Positions 12,436-23,033 of a stretch of 64,000 nucleotides of DNA are shown here, one piece after another. The translations under genes were made by a program, and so were the position numbers. The stretch covers positions 40,377,501 through 40,441,500 of the forward strand of contig BSBM01000106.1 of the NCBI GenBank assembly GCA_027924585.1, given 5' to 3'. Origin of the DNA: Larix kaempferi. Its lineage: Eukaryota; Streptophyta; Pinopsida; Pinales; Pinaceae. Each line of letters opens with the position of its first letter. Positions within the stretch are counted from its first letter, which is position 1. A model generated the notes under the pieces. It had not been told where the DNA came from, did not search any database, and worked only from the letters and a program-made list of their open reading frames with translations.

Positions 12436-12718
12436 CAGAGTAATTTTTAGGGGTGAAATTTCGCCAATTGGCTTTTTTGGGGCTTTCTTTTCAAAAAATA
12501 AATTCGTTATTTGGTCATTTTTACTCTCTAATATCACCTATATTTACATAAAATATTTTTTTTTATTGTAATATTCGCCAAAATTTACAATTTTCAGTAG
12601 AAACCTGTATGTTTCATATTAATTTTCGCCTACCTATCTATATATATGATTTTTTCAATCCAAAATAATCACCTCTCTATACTTAGGTATTATATTAGAC
12701 TCCTTAAAAAATATCCTG
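12436..12718. mobile_element. hAT-type MITE, diverged copy (283 bp)
   Basis: The unit starts CAGAGTAATTTTTAGGGG and ends CCTTAAAAAATATCCTG, giving imperfect terminal inverted repeats. It is flanked by a perfect 8-bp duplication GTGCTAAG (12,428-12,435 and 12,719-12,726). An 8-bp duplication with CAGRG-type ends is the hAT superfamily signature. Its interior shares GGGGYGAAATTT, CGCCAA and GCTTTTTTGGG-like segments with the copies at 18,554 and 40,021, but is clearly more diverged. It has no coding capacity and would depend on a hAT transposase elsewhere. Confidence 0.88.
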
Positions 12719-12942
12719 GTGCTAAGTAAGGACGGGTTCAATGTTTCAAGTAGACCCAAGCTCAAGCAGAGACAACCTTCAAACCCTTTACGTCATAAAC
12801 AAGTGTTCCTAAAAACTCTAGATTAGTCGTGCCAAAACAGAGCTCAAAGTGCCATAAAGCACAAAAAAGCGAATGGTAACAGTGAAAAAATCGAAACATT
12901 TTGTTATTGTAGTCATATTTATTTACTATATTTAACATTTAC

Positions 12943-13028
12943 CTCACGAGGCATAGATTGTGACCTTCCACGGTCACCTTGGACCATGGAAGCAGCATGT
13001 GGCTTTCCACTACTGCCACAGTGCCACC
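12943..13028 (-). pseudogene. Duplicated exon copy beside SET-domain fragment
   Basis: On the minus strand an 86-bp block is bounded by an acceptor-like TGTCAG at 13,029-13,030 and a donor-like GTAAATG after 12,943. It contains a MVQGDRGRSQSMPR-like frame. The final exon of the neighbouring SET fragment encodes MVQGNRGRSHVMPR and is also followed by GTAAATG. The two copies lie about 300 bp apart, and similarity extends into the following intron-like sequence, so this is a local tandem duplication that included an exon end. Function of the peptide is unknown. Confidence 0.6.
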
Positions 13029-13242
13029 CTGACAAAATAAATCAATAAATAAAAGTTGAGTTAATAATTGTAACATAAAAAAATGAGATAAGCATAACAG
13101 TGTAATAAGCATGTTATCACATGGAAATATTCATAATAAGCACGAAAAAAGTGAATGTCAACGGTGGAAATCGAATGGTAACAGAAAAAATTGAAACATT
13201 TAGTTATTGTAGTCATGTTTAGTTACTATATTTAGCATTTAC

Positions 13243-14018
13243 CTGACGAGGCATAACGTGTGACCTTCCACGGTTACCCTGGACCATGGAAGCCACATCT
13301 ATTTTATTTAAGTTGTAATCAATCAACAACTCTTCACCTAGAAGTATTGGTTTTGTTTCACACACAAATATACAATGTTCTTAACGTCCCTCAAATTCGC
13401 AATTCGGTTGCTTAGTTGTTGTCATTGGCCATGTACTATTTATAAAGCCAACAACGTTTCCGGATGCTTTTGGTCTCCCATCAATATACATAGTCGCCCC
13501 TTTGTTTTATTGTTTTCTTCTAGTTGTATATAATTTGCGGCAACTTTGTATCTTCGCATATTTCGAGTATATTGGACCAAGATCAACCAGTTATTTTATC
13601 TGTATAATGGTCCGACATACTCCATCAATTCAGTTACAGTGGCATAGCCGACCTTTATGCCATCCATGGAAAATAGCCCCAATCCATGTAAGGACAAAGG
13701 AGCAATGCGATACATCCTCCCATTGATGAAGAAATCTGTGTCCACTTGAGGTAGCTTATTAGATACCCATCGTTGCACTAGATGTCTATACCTCAAGGGA
13801 AACTCAATGTCACCTATGCTCTTAGCATCATAATTACATGACCCTCCATTGGCAATAAAATATTGCATGCGTCTATGAAATCGTTTCCGTACCTTTTCAG
13901 ATCTAGTTGATATAGAACCGGTAGATCTAGTACAACACGTCCCACTTTCAACCTCTCCGAGTATATCTTCATCATCACTCGAGGAAGATAGATCTGACAG
14001 ATACCTATTTGGTGGTAC
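13243..14018 (-). pseudogene. SET-domain methyltransferase-like gene fragment
   Basis: SET domains transfer methyl groups to lysines, usually on histones. On the minus strand an acceptor-like GTGTAG precedes an open frame from 14,018 to 13,596, with an acidic N-terminal patch (SSSSDDED) and then GLGLFSMDGIKV and ELMEYVGPLYR. The latter resembles the opening of a SET domain (G-x-GLF...EYVG). After frame changes, a second segment (about 13,500-13,243) reads MYIDGRPKASGNVVGFINS, then PNCEFEG, one TAA stop, and LGEELLIDYN. It fits the late SET motifs (NV..FIN, NC.F, GEEL..DY). The usual NHSC histidine is not visible. Frame shifts and a stop show it is broken. It lies on the same strand as the CACTA transposase and may be a captured fragment, but that element's left end was not found. 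I cannot assign a subfamily. Confidence 0.68.
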
Positions 14019-15469
14019 CTACACTCGCTAAAACAATAATATTAGTTACCGAGCGGATATAATTTAGCATGCAAATATATTTACTTGTAATGTTTTAATA
14101 TCAAAAGTTATTTTATCCCAAAAACTTTATCAAAAGCTATTTTTCTCTCAAAGGTGTAATTTATTTTAGATTTATTTTAATTTGAATTATTTTTAAGTAT
14201 AAGACACGATTTGATTTGATTTGGAATTTGTTCACAACACAGATATAGAAGTGTGTTTCTTGGGCCACTTGAATAGTAAATGCATGCAAAGAGGTATGGG
14301 GTTCCCCCTCATATAGATCATGTTGGGGATTCAATTTGGAACGGGAGGTGGTCATATTGCTTCATTCATGGATTGCGCATCGAAACTTGGCGACGTTAAT
14401 CTAACACTCCCTCTTCCACAGTGGTTTGATATGCAAGTTTCCTCATGCAAGGCACTCCTTCTCTAATTATGTTCTACATGTGCGCAATGGTACTCTATTG
14501 TATGACAATGTGTTCACAAAGGTCCAACTCTCCTCCTCAACATAGTTCCTTTGTTCCATCACCAACCTCCATGAACTATCCTCCTCAACCCAAGCATCAT
14601 CAAATAAAGTGTCCAAACTGCAAGGCGTGTAGGTCCCAAGCTCTAAGGGTTAAGTGCCCAATACTCCTCCTCCTAGGTAAGTACCTCCCTTGATCAAGCA
14701 ATCGAATCCCCCATTGTGTGCACCCAATGAGTTTATCAACATGTCGATTAGGTAACAATCTTCTAAGGGTACCATATCAACACACTAACCAAGGCCAAGC
14801 ATCCACCCTAACCGATACATTGATATGACCATGAAGCATCACAAGGGGCTAGGAGACCTATTGGTCGTCTACCGAGGTGAGAACACTTTGGGAGTAATCC
14901 CAAAAGCTAACACATAGTTTTCCCTAAAATGAATAATTATATCTAAAAACTAGGTGGCCATGTGTATTACTCACTCATTATCCTTGCCAAAAATTTTAGG
15001 TGCATGCAGTTAATACACATGAAATTTATAACATCATGTCAATAAAAGAAAAATGAGTATGGAGTAACATAATTCTCTACGAAACTTATTTTTGCTTCAA
15101 AGTGAAATTCTCAATGTAGATATGAGTTTTGATTGCATAAAGTTGAATGAACAAAAAAATTTACAAATTTAATCGTCAACAAGCAAATGTATTACCCATT
15201 TTTCGTGTTTGCAAATGTATTACTGCTGAACAATACAAATACACAAAGAATATGTATCTAAATCATGTATAAACTTCATGGGTATAGTCTGATTGGGGGT
15301 GAATTCCTGTTTAAATCCTAATAGATTCTCGAATAAGCTCATTTCTATAAGAAATGGGTAGAGGATTCATGTGCAAAGCATAGAGGTCCATTGGATTTCC
15401 CCAGGGCCTACATCACTACGCTGCCACTGTTAATGGGCTTACCGAATTCATTGGGCCCTTTTTTATCCT
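14019..15469. other. No confident gene
   Basis: No confident coding region. A plus-strand frame near 14,305-14,450 encodes a glycine-rich FGTGGGHIASF segment, but it matches no family well enough to name. Confidence 0.45.
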
Positions 15470-15576
15470 TTGGACTGCCGCTGGATTGCCTCTCCTAGGA
15501 ACGTCGGTATCCTCTGGACTAGTATCCCCTGCTCCTCGATTTACCACTACTCTGCTCATCAAATTACCAGTGCTAT

Positions 15577-15721
15577 GGATGCTGCTAATGAAATAGTGTG
15601 CGGGAGTGAACTTGTTCTTTGTTGTTTTGCTCTGGATGTTGCTAATGAGCTAGTGCGCGGGAGTGAACTTGTTCTTTGTTGTTTTTCTTTGGATGCTTCT
15701 AATGAGCTAGTGTGCGAGAGT
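15577..15721 (+). repeat. 57-bp in-frame tandem repeat
   Basis: A 57-bp unit (19 codons) is repeated, with GCTAATG or TCTAATG markers at 15,584, 15,641 and 15,698; the third copy is partial. On the plus strand the unit keeps one open frame with the pattern ANELVRGSELVLCCF. The containing frame has 105 codons (15,470-15,787) and ends in a hydrophobic tail. No protein family is recognised, and an exact 19-codon period can arise by chance. Confidence 0.7.
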
Positions 15722-15911
15722 CTCTTCCTTATATGTTTTTTTGTATTTTTATTTGCATATTTTATATTTTGTTGCATTTTAAATTAATTTTAGTTAAACA
15801 ACTCTATGTTTTTAATTTAATGTAATTTAATTTAATTTAACTAGGATTTTGTCATAATTTGTATTGGTTGCATTGCTTATAGTGAGATCCTATACATAAG
15901 TCCCTTCAAGG

Positions 15912-16358
15912 ATGAATATGATGATGACGACTATGATGTTGCTGCTGCTGATGATGATGATGAAGACCAAGAAGATGATGGTGATGACGACAACAACGAT
16001 GATGATCATCATCCTCATTATCATTATCATCATCCTTGTCATCATTGTCACCATCGTCTTCATAGTCTTCATCATCATCATCATCATCTTCATAGTCATC
16101 ATCATCGTCGTCATCATCATCATCATCATGATCTTCTTCTTCATCATCATCTTCCTTATCATCATCATCATAATCATCATCTTCATCATCAACATATTCA
16201 TTATCATCATCATCATCTTGATCATCATCGTCATATCCGTCATCATCATCATCAACATATTCATCTTCATCATCATATTCATCATCATATTCATCATCAT
16301 CATCATCATTCAATTCATCATCATCTCCATTATCATGATCATCATCTCCATTATCATG

Positions 16359-16390
<32 letters not shown>

Positions 16391-16414
16391 TTTCATTATC
16401 ATCATCACTCTCAA
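15912..16414. repeat. GAT/ATC trinucleotide microsatellite with a strand switch
   Basis: About 500 bp of interrupted trinucleotide repeat. The left 90 bp are GAT-rich on the plus strand; from about 16,003 onward the plus strand is ATC-rich. The switch is the perfect 16-bp palindrome GATGATGATCATCATC at 15,998-16,013. Long Asp- or Met/Ile-rich frames here are by-products of the repeat. It lies just downstream of the acidic C-terminal tail of the CACTA transposase-associated frame, so it may be an expansion of Asp codons from that tail. Confidence 0.85.
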
Positions 16415-16564
16415 TTTCCCCTCACATCACTCTCAATTTCCCCATACCCAAATTGAAATATTAAAGAACATGCAACATACTCTATTATACAAAATAAAAA
16501 CATATGAAGATCATCATGATATAAAAGATATAAACATGTGCCTCTACTTTTCAACAATTAAATA

Positions 16565-17341
16565 TCATTCATCTTCTTCTTCATCCAACTCAACATCTGT
16601 ATCAGGTTCTAGTTCAGAATAGATATTGATGAAATGCTCATTCACATCAACATCATCATCAACGTCATCTTCACTAATATAGTCATCAACATCGTCGATG
16701 AGATCATCGTCTGCTACAATTGGATGATCAAACTCTTCAACTTCTTCATCTAACACATCGACTACAGCCATCTGCTCTTATACTTTATCTTCATCTAACT
16801 CATCATCCTCTTCTTCGTGATTATCTTCATCGTCTACATGATTATACTTTACTGGTCTTCCTCTTGGATCGTATTTAACAACGTATGACCAACCTGCTTT
16901 ACCTGGTACCTCTGAGTAAAATACTTGCTCACATTGACTTGGAAGAACATAAGGCTCTGTACCCAGTTCAAATTCCCTTGTATTAACCATGGTAAATCCA
17001 TTAGCATGCTCAATAATAGTTCTTTCAGGATCACATTCATGCATCCGTAGCCTGTACCACTTCACCTCAAACAAAACTATTTTAAAGGAATTAAAATCAC
17101 ACTCAATTATGTCCTCCAAATGCCCATAGTACCTATTCTCAGTTTCTTCTGGATGTCTGTCACTTCCAGAGGAAACATTGGTGACCTTAAACACTGCAGT
17201 TATCCCACAATCTGAAGTTTTCATCTTATCATCCAACATTTTGATACGAAATTTACGACCATTACACCACATAGCCTTGTGATGTTTCAACTGCAACATT
17301 GACGACAAGTAAAAAATACATTGTGAATTAATAAACGTCAT
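16565..17341 (-). pseudogene. CACTA DUF4216 domain with acidic tail
   Basis: A single frame encodes a DUF4216-type domain: YYGHLEDIIECDF, then KIVLFEVKWY, then FTMVNTREF, then EPYVLPSQCEQVFY and YVVKYDPRGRP. In plant CACTA elements this domain follows tnp2 and DUF4218; its biochemical role is not established. It ends in a strongly acidic tail. One TAA stop at 16,778-16,780 interrupts the frame, which then continues with more Asp and Glu runs to 16,565. The ATC/GAT microsatellite lies just beyond. Confidence 0.82.
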
Positions 17342-17667
17342 ATAGGACTTAGAAAATATTTTGAAAACTTAAACAAACCAAATACATTGAAAAAATGGGA
17401 AGTAACTAGAAAAATGTGGGTAAACAATTTACTTTCCTTTTTATATTTTAAACCATAGGCTAAATCAACTTCCCTTTGTGACGTAAGATTGGGAAATTGA
17501 TGTCGATGACGATGAGCTGTTTTAATCATCTTACTAACCCCTTCCCATGATAACCTACCAAAGTGTTCTTCACAATATTCTATCCAATGCTCCATCCAAT
17601 CAAGGTTGTTTGCAATGTATAAATGTAAAGCATCCCACACTCGAGCAACTACATGAAAAAATAACAA
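17338..17667 (-). pseudogene. CACTA transposase-associated segment between DUF4218 and DUF4216
   Basis: The frame includes ALHLYIANNLDWMEHWIEYC and later HQFPNLTSQREVDLAYGLKY. Its place between the DUF4218 and DUF4216 pieces, on the same strand, fits the linker region of CACTA transposases. The C-terminal part runs into apparent intron sequence. No catalytic residues are expected here. Confidence 0.55.
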
Positions 17668-17909
17668 TTCAATATCATTAATTAGATCTCATTAAAGGCA
17701 TAGTTTAATATAGTTGAATATGCAGGATTAATAAAAAAATAAAAAATCAGTATGATAAAATAAAATTGGAAAAATACATGTGTAATACATTAATTCCACA
17801 AAATATAATAATTACCTTTCACGGTCCTCATTGTACCTTTCCCCAATAGGACCTCCCCTTCGAATTTGTTGATGGAGTCGAGATGCCAAATGCAAGGCAC
17901 ATTCATATT

Positions 17910-18161
17910 TTATGCTAATTTAGGTATATATTCACTAATATACACCATACATTGATATACCATATATCCCTCAACCATAGAACCCTCAGGACTTGCTCGT
18001 TGTCTAACAAAATCCTTCAATGACTTCAACTGCCTCTCCACCATCCACATCGACCTTGTGTGTACTGGTCCACATAATTCAATCTCCTCAACTTGGTGTA
18101 TGAGGTAGTGTTCTTGTGCATTGAAAAATGTTGGAGGTAGATACTGTTGCATTTCACACAT
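17910..18161 (-). pseudogene. CACTA DUF4218 domain
   Basis: An 83-residue frame with the DUF4218 pattern: a CEMQQYLPPTFFNAQEHYLIH-like start, then VEEIELCGPVHTRSMW, then MVERQLKSLKDFVRQRA and PEGSMVEGYMV. In plant CACTA elements this domain is fused or adjacent to the tnp2 transposase. It reads cleanly over this length but is isolated by introns or breaks from the neighbouring segments. Confidence 0.85.
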
Positions 18162-18359
18162 TAGTCGGGGAATTTCTCTCTTCCAATACCTTTATATTCT
18201 TTATGGATTTATTTTGATGAAAGACACCTACAAATGATGCAATAAAATAATATCAGGCCATATATAAAATTTGCAGGAAAAACAGAATATGTCAATAAGT
18301 TCCACTACAAATCACAGACCAAGTACATTTTCCATATAAAAAATTACTTACCTCATGTA

Positions 18360-19237
18360 TTTTCCAAGAACATAAATAATTTGTTTATGTTGTTGTCAAA
18401 GTCGTCTGGGAGAGACAAAGGTAGAACATACTGTATCAAAGAACACATAATTATTATTTATTTCCAAATAAGAGAATAAAATTAATAAAATAGTGCATAC
18501 CAATAAGGAAATATATTATAAAATCATAATTACCTTAATGAATGTATGCCAATCAAGGATAATTTTAGGGGCGAAATTTAGCCCATGGGTTATTTTTCCA
18601 TGTTTTTTTCCAAAAAACGATTCGCCAATATGCTTTTTTTGAAGCCCCATTTCGCCCAATTTTGATGGGGTAAACTTTTTTCACTCTAAAAATCGCCAAA
18701 TTATTATATAAACTATATAAAATCCTTAGAAATCTAAATAGTTTTAGAAAAATATCGCCAAATATTTTATAGCTTACATTTTAAAAATTGGTAAGATTCG
18801 CCCAGGTTTATACACTTTTAATTAAGTATGGGTCCTTAAAATTATCCCTGATGCCAATCATGTGTTTTAACCCCTGCAAAATCACCTTTTTTCGTTAAGA
18901 TATTCTTTATGTTAGACGAAAACCCTGTCGGAAACCTGATTTTTCTGATGACCTCTTTTACAATATTGCTTTGTTGCTCCGTCAAGCACCAAGGAAGACT
19001 AATGTTCCGTTGATGGCCATCACCATTAGAATTAATGATCACACTTTGCAATGCGTGATTAGCTTCTCGGATGTCACTACAAATATTTCCAATTCTTTCT
19101 TTGTCAGTCCTTCCATCTAACATTCGCCATAACATTTCTGTTATCTTCTTCTCGATATGCATTGTATCAAACAAATGAACTATTTGTAGGTGCTCATAGT
19201 ATGGAAAGCTACTGAATTGCATCGGGTAAATTTTCAT
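18360..19237 (-). pseudogene. tnp2 transposase C-terminal part, split by a MITE
   Basis: The frame from 19,237 to 18,851 carries SFPYYEHLQIVHLFDTMHIE, matching the tnp2 'LD.MHIEKN' region, and later NIVKEVIRKIRFPTGFSSNI and GVKTHDWH. The hAT MITE at 18,554-18,850 interrupts it right after that motif. Coding resumes at 18,553 with TFIKVILPLSLPDDF, so the insertion falls inside an exon. If one 8-bp duplication is discounted with the MITE, the frame is continuous. Confidence 0.85.
18554..18850. mobile_element. hAT-type MITE (297 bp) inside the CACTA transposase
   Basis: Begins CAAGGATAATTTTAGGGGCG and ends GGTCCTTAAAATTATCCCTG, with inverted terminal repeats of about 16-17 bp. Perfect 8-bp duplications ATGCCAAT lie at 18,546-18,553 and 18,851-18,858. 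It differs from the copy at 40,021-40,317 at only about four of 297 positions by eye, so both copies probably moved comparatively recently. It has no coding capacity. Confidence 0.95.
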
Positions 19238-19599
19238 TCCTCGTGGAAGCCCATTTCTGCCTTAACGACATTCATGAAACATCAACAAAATCAAATTAAC
19301 ACTAATTAATCAATATAGGTACATACCGCGCTGAACATAATTCACTAAAAAAAAACAAAGATTTATACAATATATGATACATGTTGAATGTGATTTTCAT
19401 TGATGTCAAAGGAGTTCAGCGAATGACAAAAGGATAACCAAAGACATGATGGCAGGGTAAACTCAGTGAAAGACAAAGGAATGACAAAGGAAGTAATGAC
19501 ATGGAAAGTATGATGATGTGGCATGTATGATGAGGCTGGAAAGACACATGATGGTGTTATGGTGCTATCAGGAAGTCAGTGTTGTAATCTGACATCGTT

Positions 19600-20436
19600 C
19601 TGGAAAAATATGGCAAGTTTGTGAAACTTTGGAAATTGACTAAGTATGAAAAAGTAGTCAAAACTACTCTAAGAGAATGCCCGTCATAATTCATGGTTTG
19701 AATAAAATTCCCCCACCAGCATAGCAGGATATATCTTATTGAAGTGGCTATCTAGCCATGGTCTCAGTTTTCCTTAATCATTTATGAGGAGAAAGTTATA
19801 AGTCTGCCAAAATAGAGTTTCAGGATAAACCTTGGAGAAATTCTTGGAAATGGCTAAGTGTTGGAAAACTGGTCCAGGTGGCCTGGGGAAAATGCCCGCC
19901 ATACCTCATGGGAGAATGATAAAAATTATCTGGAACTATCATGCTCTAGCTTTTCAAAGAGGCTATCCAACCATGGACTTAGTTTTCACAGAAGGTGTTT
20001 GATGACAAAGATAACAGCCTACCAAAACAGGGTTTCAGGTTGCGTTTACACCAAAGTAGCAAAACTGCCTAAGTGGCCTCAGGGAAATGCCTGCCATAGT
20101 TTGTGGGTTGAAGAAAATGACCTCACCATATGGTCAACTTGTAGGTTGTTATTTTGTCTACCTAACCATGTTCTCATATTGAATTAAAAGTGTATGAGGA
20201 AGAAGTTATGGATCTGCCAAAACAGGGTTTCAGGCAGATTGGACCAAGTCTAGGAAAGTGCAAAATTGTCTAAGTGTAAAATCACTAAAAATTCCTAAGT
20301 GACCTCAATAAAATGCCCGCCATGTCTTGAGTGTGATTTCTTAAATAATTTTTAGAGTACGGATCTCTAAAATGTTGTTTGGTGCATCCAACCATGGTCT
20401 CAGATTGTCCAAAGAGACTCTGAGGAGGAAGATATA
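19600..20436. repeat. Degenerate ~200-bp tandem repeat, four copies
   Basis: Each unit holds an AATGCCCGCCAT motif (near 19,678, 19,892, 20,087 and 20,312), an ACCATGG-TCTCAGTTTTC segment and GATCTGCCAAAACAGGGTTTCAGG. Spacing is about 195-225 bp. A further partial unit continues after the nested LTR at 22,703-22,985. Confidence 0.75.
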
Positions 20437-22702
20437 TGTTGGACACAATGTTCACACTGAGAGGGGGGGTGAATCAGCGTGAGGTCAATTTTCAATCCTT
20501 TTCAACTTCTACCAATCAACTAACAATTTATCAATGCATTATTCTACCATTTACATGATCATTTCATAAACATCCATCACTTAATCATTCATGAATCATA
20601 AGAATCTAAATCATGGAGTCATAACAAGAACCATAGCACAAGAGAACACAACACAATTTAATCTTTGTAGTCTTTTTGTATTTTGTGGGACCGTCTACAA
20701 CCGTTAATGTAATTCAGCACCAACTGATACAAAGAGCACCAAATCCTCATCCAGGACCCAACCTAGTTTTCTTAGACCCGCCTAAGAAGAGTTGAGGTTT
20801 CCAAACCCCAGATGCAAGACTAGCTTGCATTTACTATACAATATACATACTCATATCATCATACGCAAACATATCTTCAGCCATTGTCATATCACATCAT
20901 CAACAACCAATCTCATCATCAACCTGTCACTTTCTTGACTAGAACTGTCCACATTAATCACTGTCACTGTCATCTCATCATGCTGTCCATGCCTTCTTAA
21001 TCTGTTGTTGTCTAGGATCACACAGATATGAATTTATCATGCCCAAAAATAAACAGATATTCAGTCATCTTATCTTTGTCAAGATGTCAACAAAAATACA
21101 ATCATGTCATCATCTCATATCAATTTGCTGCTGGATTCATCATGAGCACTTTAACGTTCTGTTCATGAGTACTTCAACATTCTGTCCTTCAGCACATCAT
21201 TCAACGCATCCTTCTTGTTTTCATCATTTGCTAACATGTCATTAGCATTTTGTCCAGGAGTATCTTGTCCATGATCACTTCATTTAGCAGCCCCAGAATA
21301 TCATCAACATTTCATCAAATAAGCATGTTCATCACAAAGTGCTTCCTCAGTTTAACCCCAACAAAATCTGAAAGAAGGAAGATTACTTCATTGATTTTCT
21401 TGTTAATGTTGCTACCCCAATACCTAGAAAACCAGACCACCAAACTCAGAGCTGTTGCACCTCCAAAATCTACACCTCTTGATTCTTTTAAAAATAAAGA
21501 TCTTGTCTTCTATTTATATCTTTTTCTTTCCATAAAAAATGGAGGCCGACATCCCTTTTTATTTTTATTTTTATCACTAAAATGATTAAATAAATCAAAT
21601 ATGATTGATTTAATATGGCCATCCTTTAATCAAGGAATTAACCAACCATGCCATGTCATTTTCATTTTTAACATCCAACAAGAAATACTTGTGGTGGCCA
21701 TCCTTCAACCATTTGATTTTCATGCCACATCATTTGGTATTTTTCAATTAATTAATAAAATACACCAAATAAGATTTTTTGGGGGGAGGGGCCATCCTTT
21801 AATTAAGGAGACAACCAACTTTTTCATTTTTTATGTTATGTCCTTTAACCTTCATCCAGAATGCTCGCAAGGGTTCTTTGTTTATGCTAGTAAGGGCCAC
21901 TAGAAATGCCCACAAGGGGATTTTATTTATGCCTTTAATGGATTCATGTAAATGACCGCATGCCTCCATAAAAATCCCGCATAGGGTCTTCCAATATGCC
22001 CTCAAGGGCCTTCTTCTTCATGCCTGCATGGCTCTTCAACATATGCCTACATGGGCCTTAAGATATGCCCGCAATGTCCTACATCATATGCCCTCAATGC
22101 CTTATTAAAATGCCCGCAATAGGTTCATTTAAAATCCCTTAGGCAGCCTCAACCTTATGCCCGCAAGGGCCTTGAAGATGCCCACAGCTCCCTTAAGGAA
22201 ATTCCAACACTAAAAAACAATTGCCCGCAATCACCCTTGTCCACCTCATCATAAATCCATGCTTGCTTGTCAAAAAGTACATCATCATCTTTGTCTTGCT
22301 TATCATCATGTATGTCATCATCTTTATCTTGCTTGCTTGCTTAGTCAACAACATTTGTCATGCTTCCTCCATGTCAACAAGTCATCCTCATCATGCATGT
22401 CAACAACATCTGTTATGCTTTCTTGACATGATCACATGCTTGCTTGATATTTGCAACATCATATTGTTGTCCTTGTCATACTCCTTTGTCATCCTATCAA
22501 TATTGCTTTCCTTGGCATGCTCCTTTGTCGAGTCATCAACACTTTGTCATTAATGTGTTGTCCATTGCTTGTCCTCCATCTTACCAATACTTGCCACATC
22601 TTCTTGTCCAACTTGTCACGCATTAGCCTTGTCATAGTCTTCTTCAACACTTCCATGTATTTGTCATTAATGTGTTTTCATCAATGACAACTATGGTCAT
22701 CA
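20437..22702. mobile_element. Nested solo LTR (~2.27 kb)
   Basis: Begins TGTTGGACACAATGTTCAC, followed by a GAGAGGGGGGGTGAATCAG segment, and ends GGTCATCA. Flanks are ATATA (20,432-20,436) and ATATC (22,703-22,707), a 5-bp duplication with one mismatch. The ~200-bp repeat unit it interrupts resumes correctly on the far side (GAGGAGGAAGATAT continuing with CAATCTTCCAAAA), which supports both ends. No gag or pol was found inside. Confidence 0.7.
21860..22240. repeat. 'ATGCCCGCAAGGGCCTT' minisatellite
   Basis: Roughly a dozen degenerate copies of ATGCCCGCAAGGGCCTT with variable spacers, period about 24-30 bp, inside the nested LTR. Related but shorter repeats occur at 10,070-10,225. Confidence 0.75.
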
Positions 22703-23033
22703 ATATCAATCTTCCAAAAGTGCCTCTCAACTTGATTTGCACTAATCCAGTAAAATGCCTGTCGAGGAGAGAGAAAGAGGCTTCAAGAGGTGAAATTGGT
22801 TTAGATGAAGTCACCTTGTTGGCCTCTATCCATTGGGTGTCTCACACTTCAAAATTGGTGAAAATAAAATTCATAGGGTGACATGGATCTATTCCTTGTT
22901 GAAGTGGTTATCCACCCATGCTTTCAGTTTTCCTTATGATGGTCACATGTGCAATAAATGAATTTGCCAAAGTAGGAAAAATATTGTTTTGCATATTCAG
23001 AAATTTGGCTAAGTATTGACCAATATTCCAACA

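Larger units (their letters stand above)
19382..23033. mobile_element. Solo-LTR-like insertion in tnp2, holding a nested LTR
   Basis: The block begins TGTTGAATG, ends ATTCCAACA and is flanked by a perfect 5-bp duplication ATACA (19,377-19,381 and 23,034-23,038), as for an LTR-element insertion. Without the nested insertion at 20,437-22,702 it is about 1.4 kb. It contains no gag or pol motif, so a solo LTR is the simplest reading. It separates the tnp2 segment ending near 23,040 from the one starting near 19,260. Much of it is a degenerate tandem repeat of about 200 bp. Confidence 0.75.

Noticed and set aside
14305-14450. Methyltransferase-like glycine-rich segment (FGTGGGHIASF)
   Set aside because: Only a short glycine motif fits. 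The following residues do not match any methyltransferase layout I know.
15414-15440. CACTACGCTGCC as the left end of the tnp2-bearing CACTA
   Set aside because: It starts CACTA but has no similarity to the right terminus beyond that, the preceding CAT does not match the GAT expected from the right side, and no Copia continuation lies to its left.
15890-16313. Long acidic or Met/Ile-rich open frames in the microsatellite
   Set aside because: They are translations of the GAT/ATC repeat in different frames. No start context or domain supports a protein.
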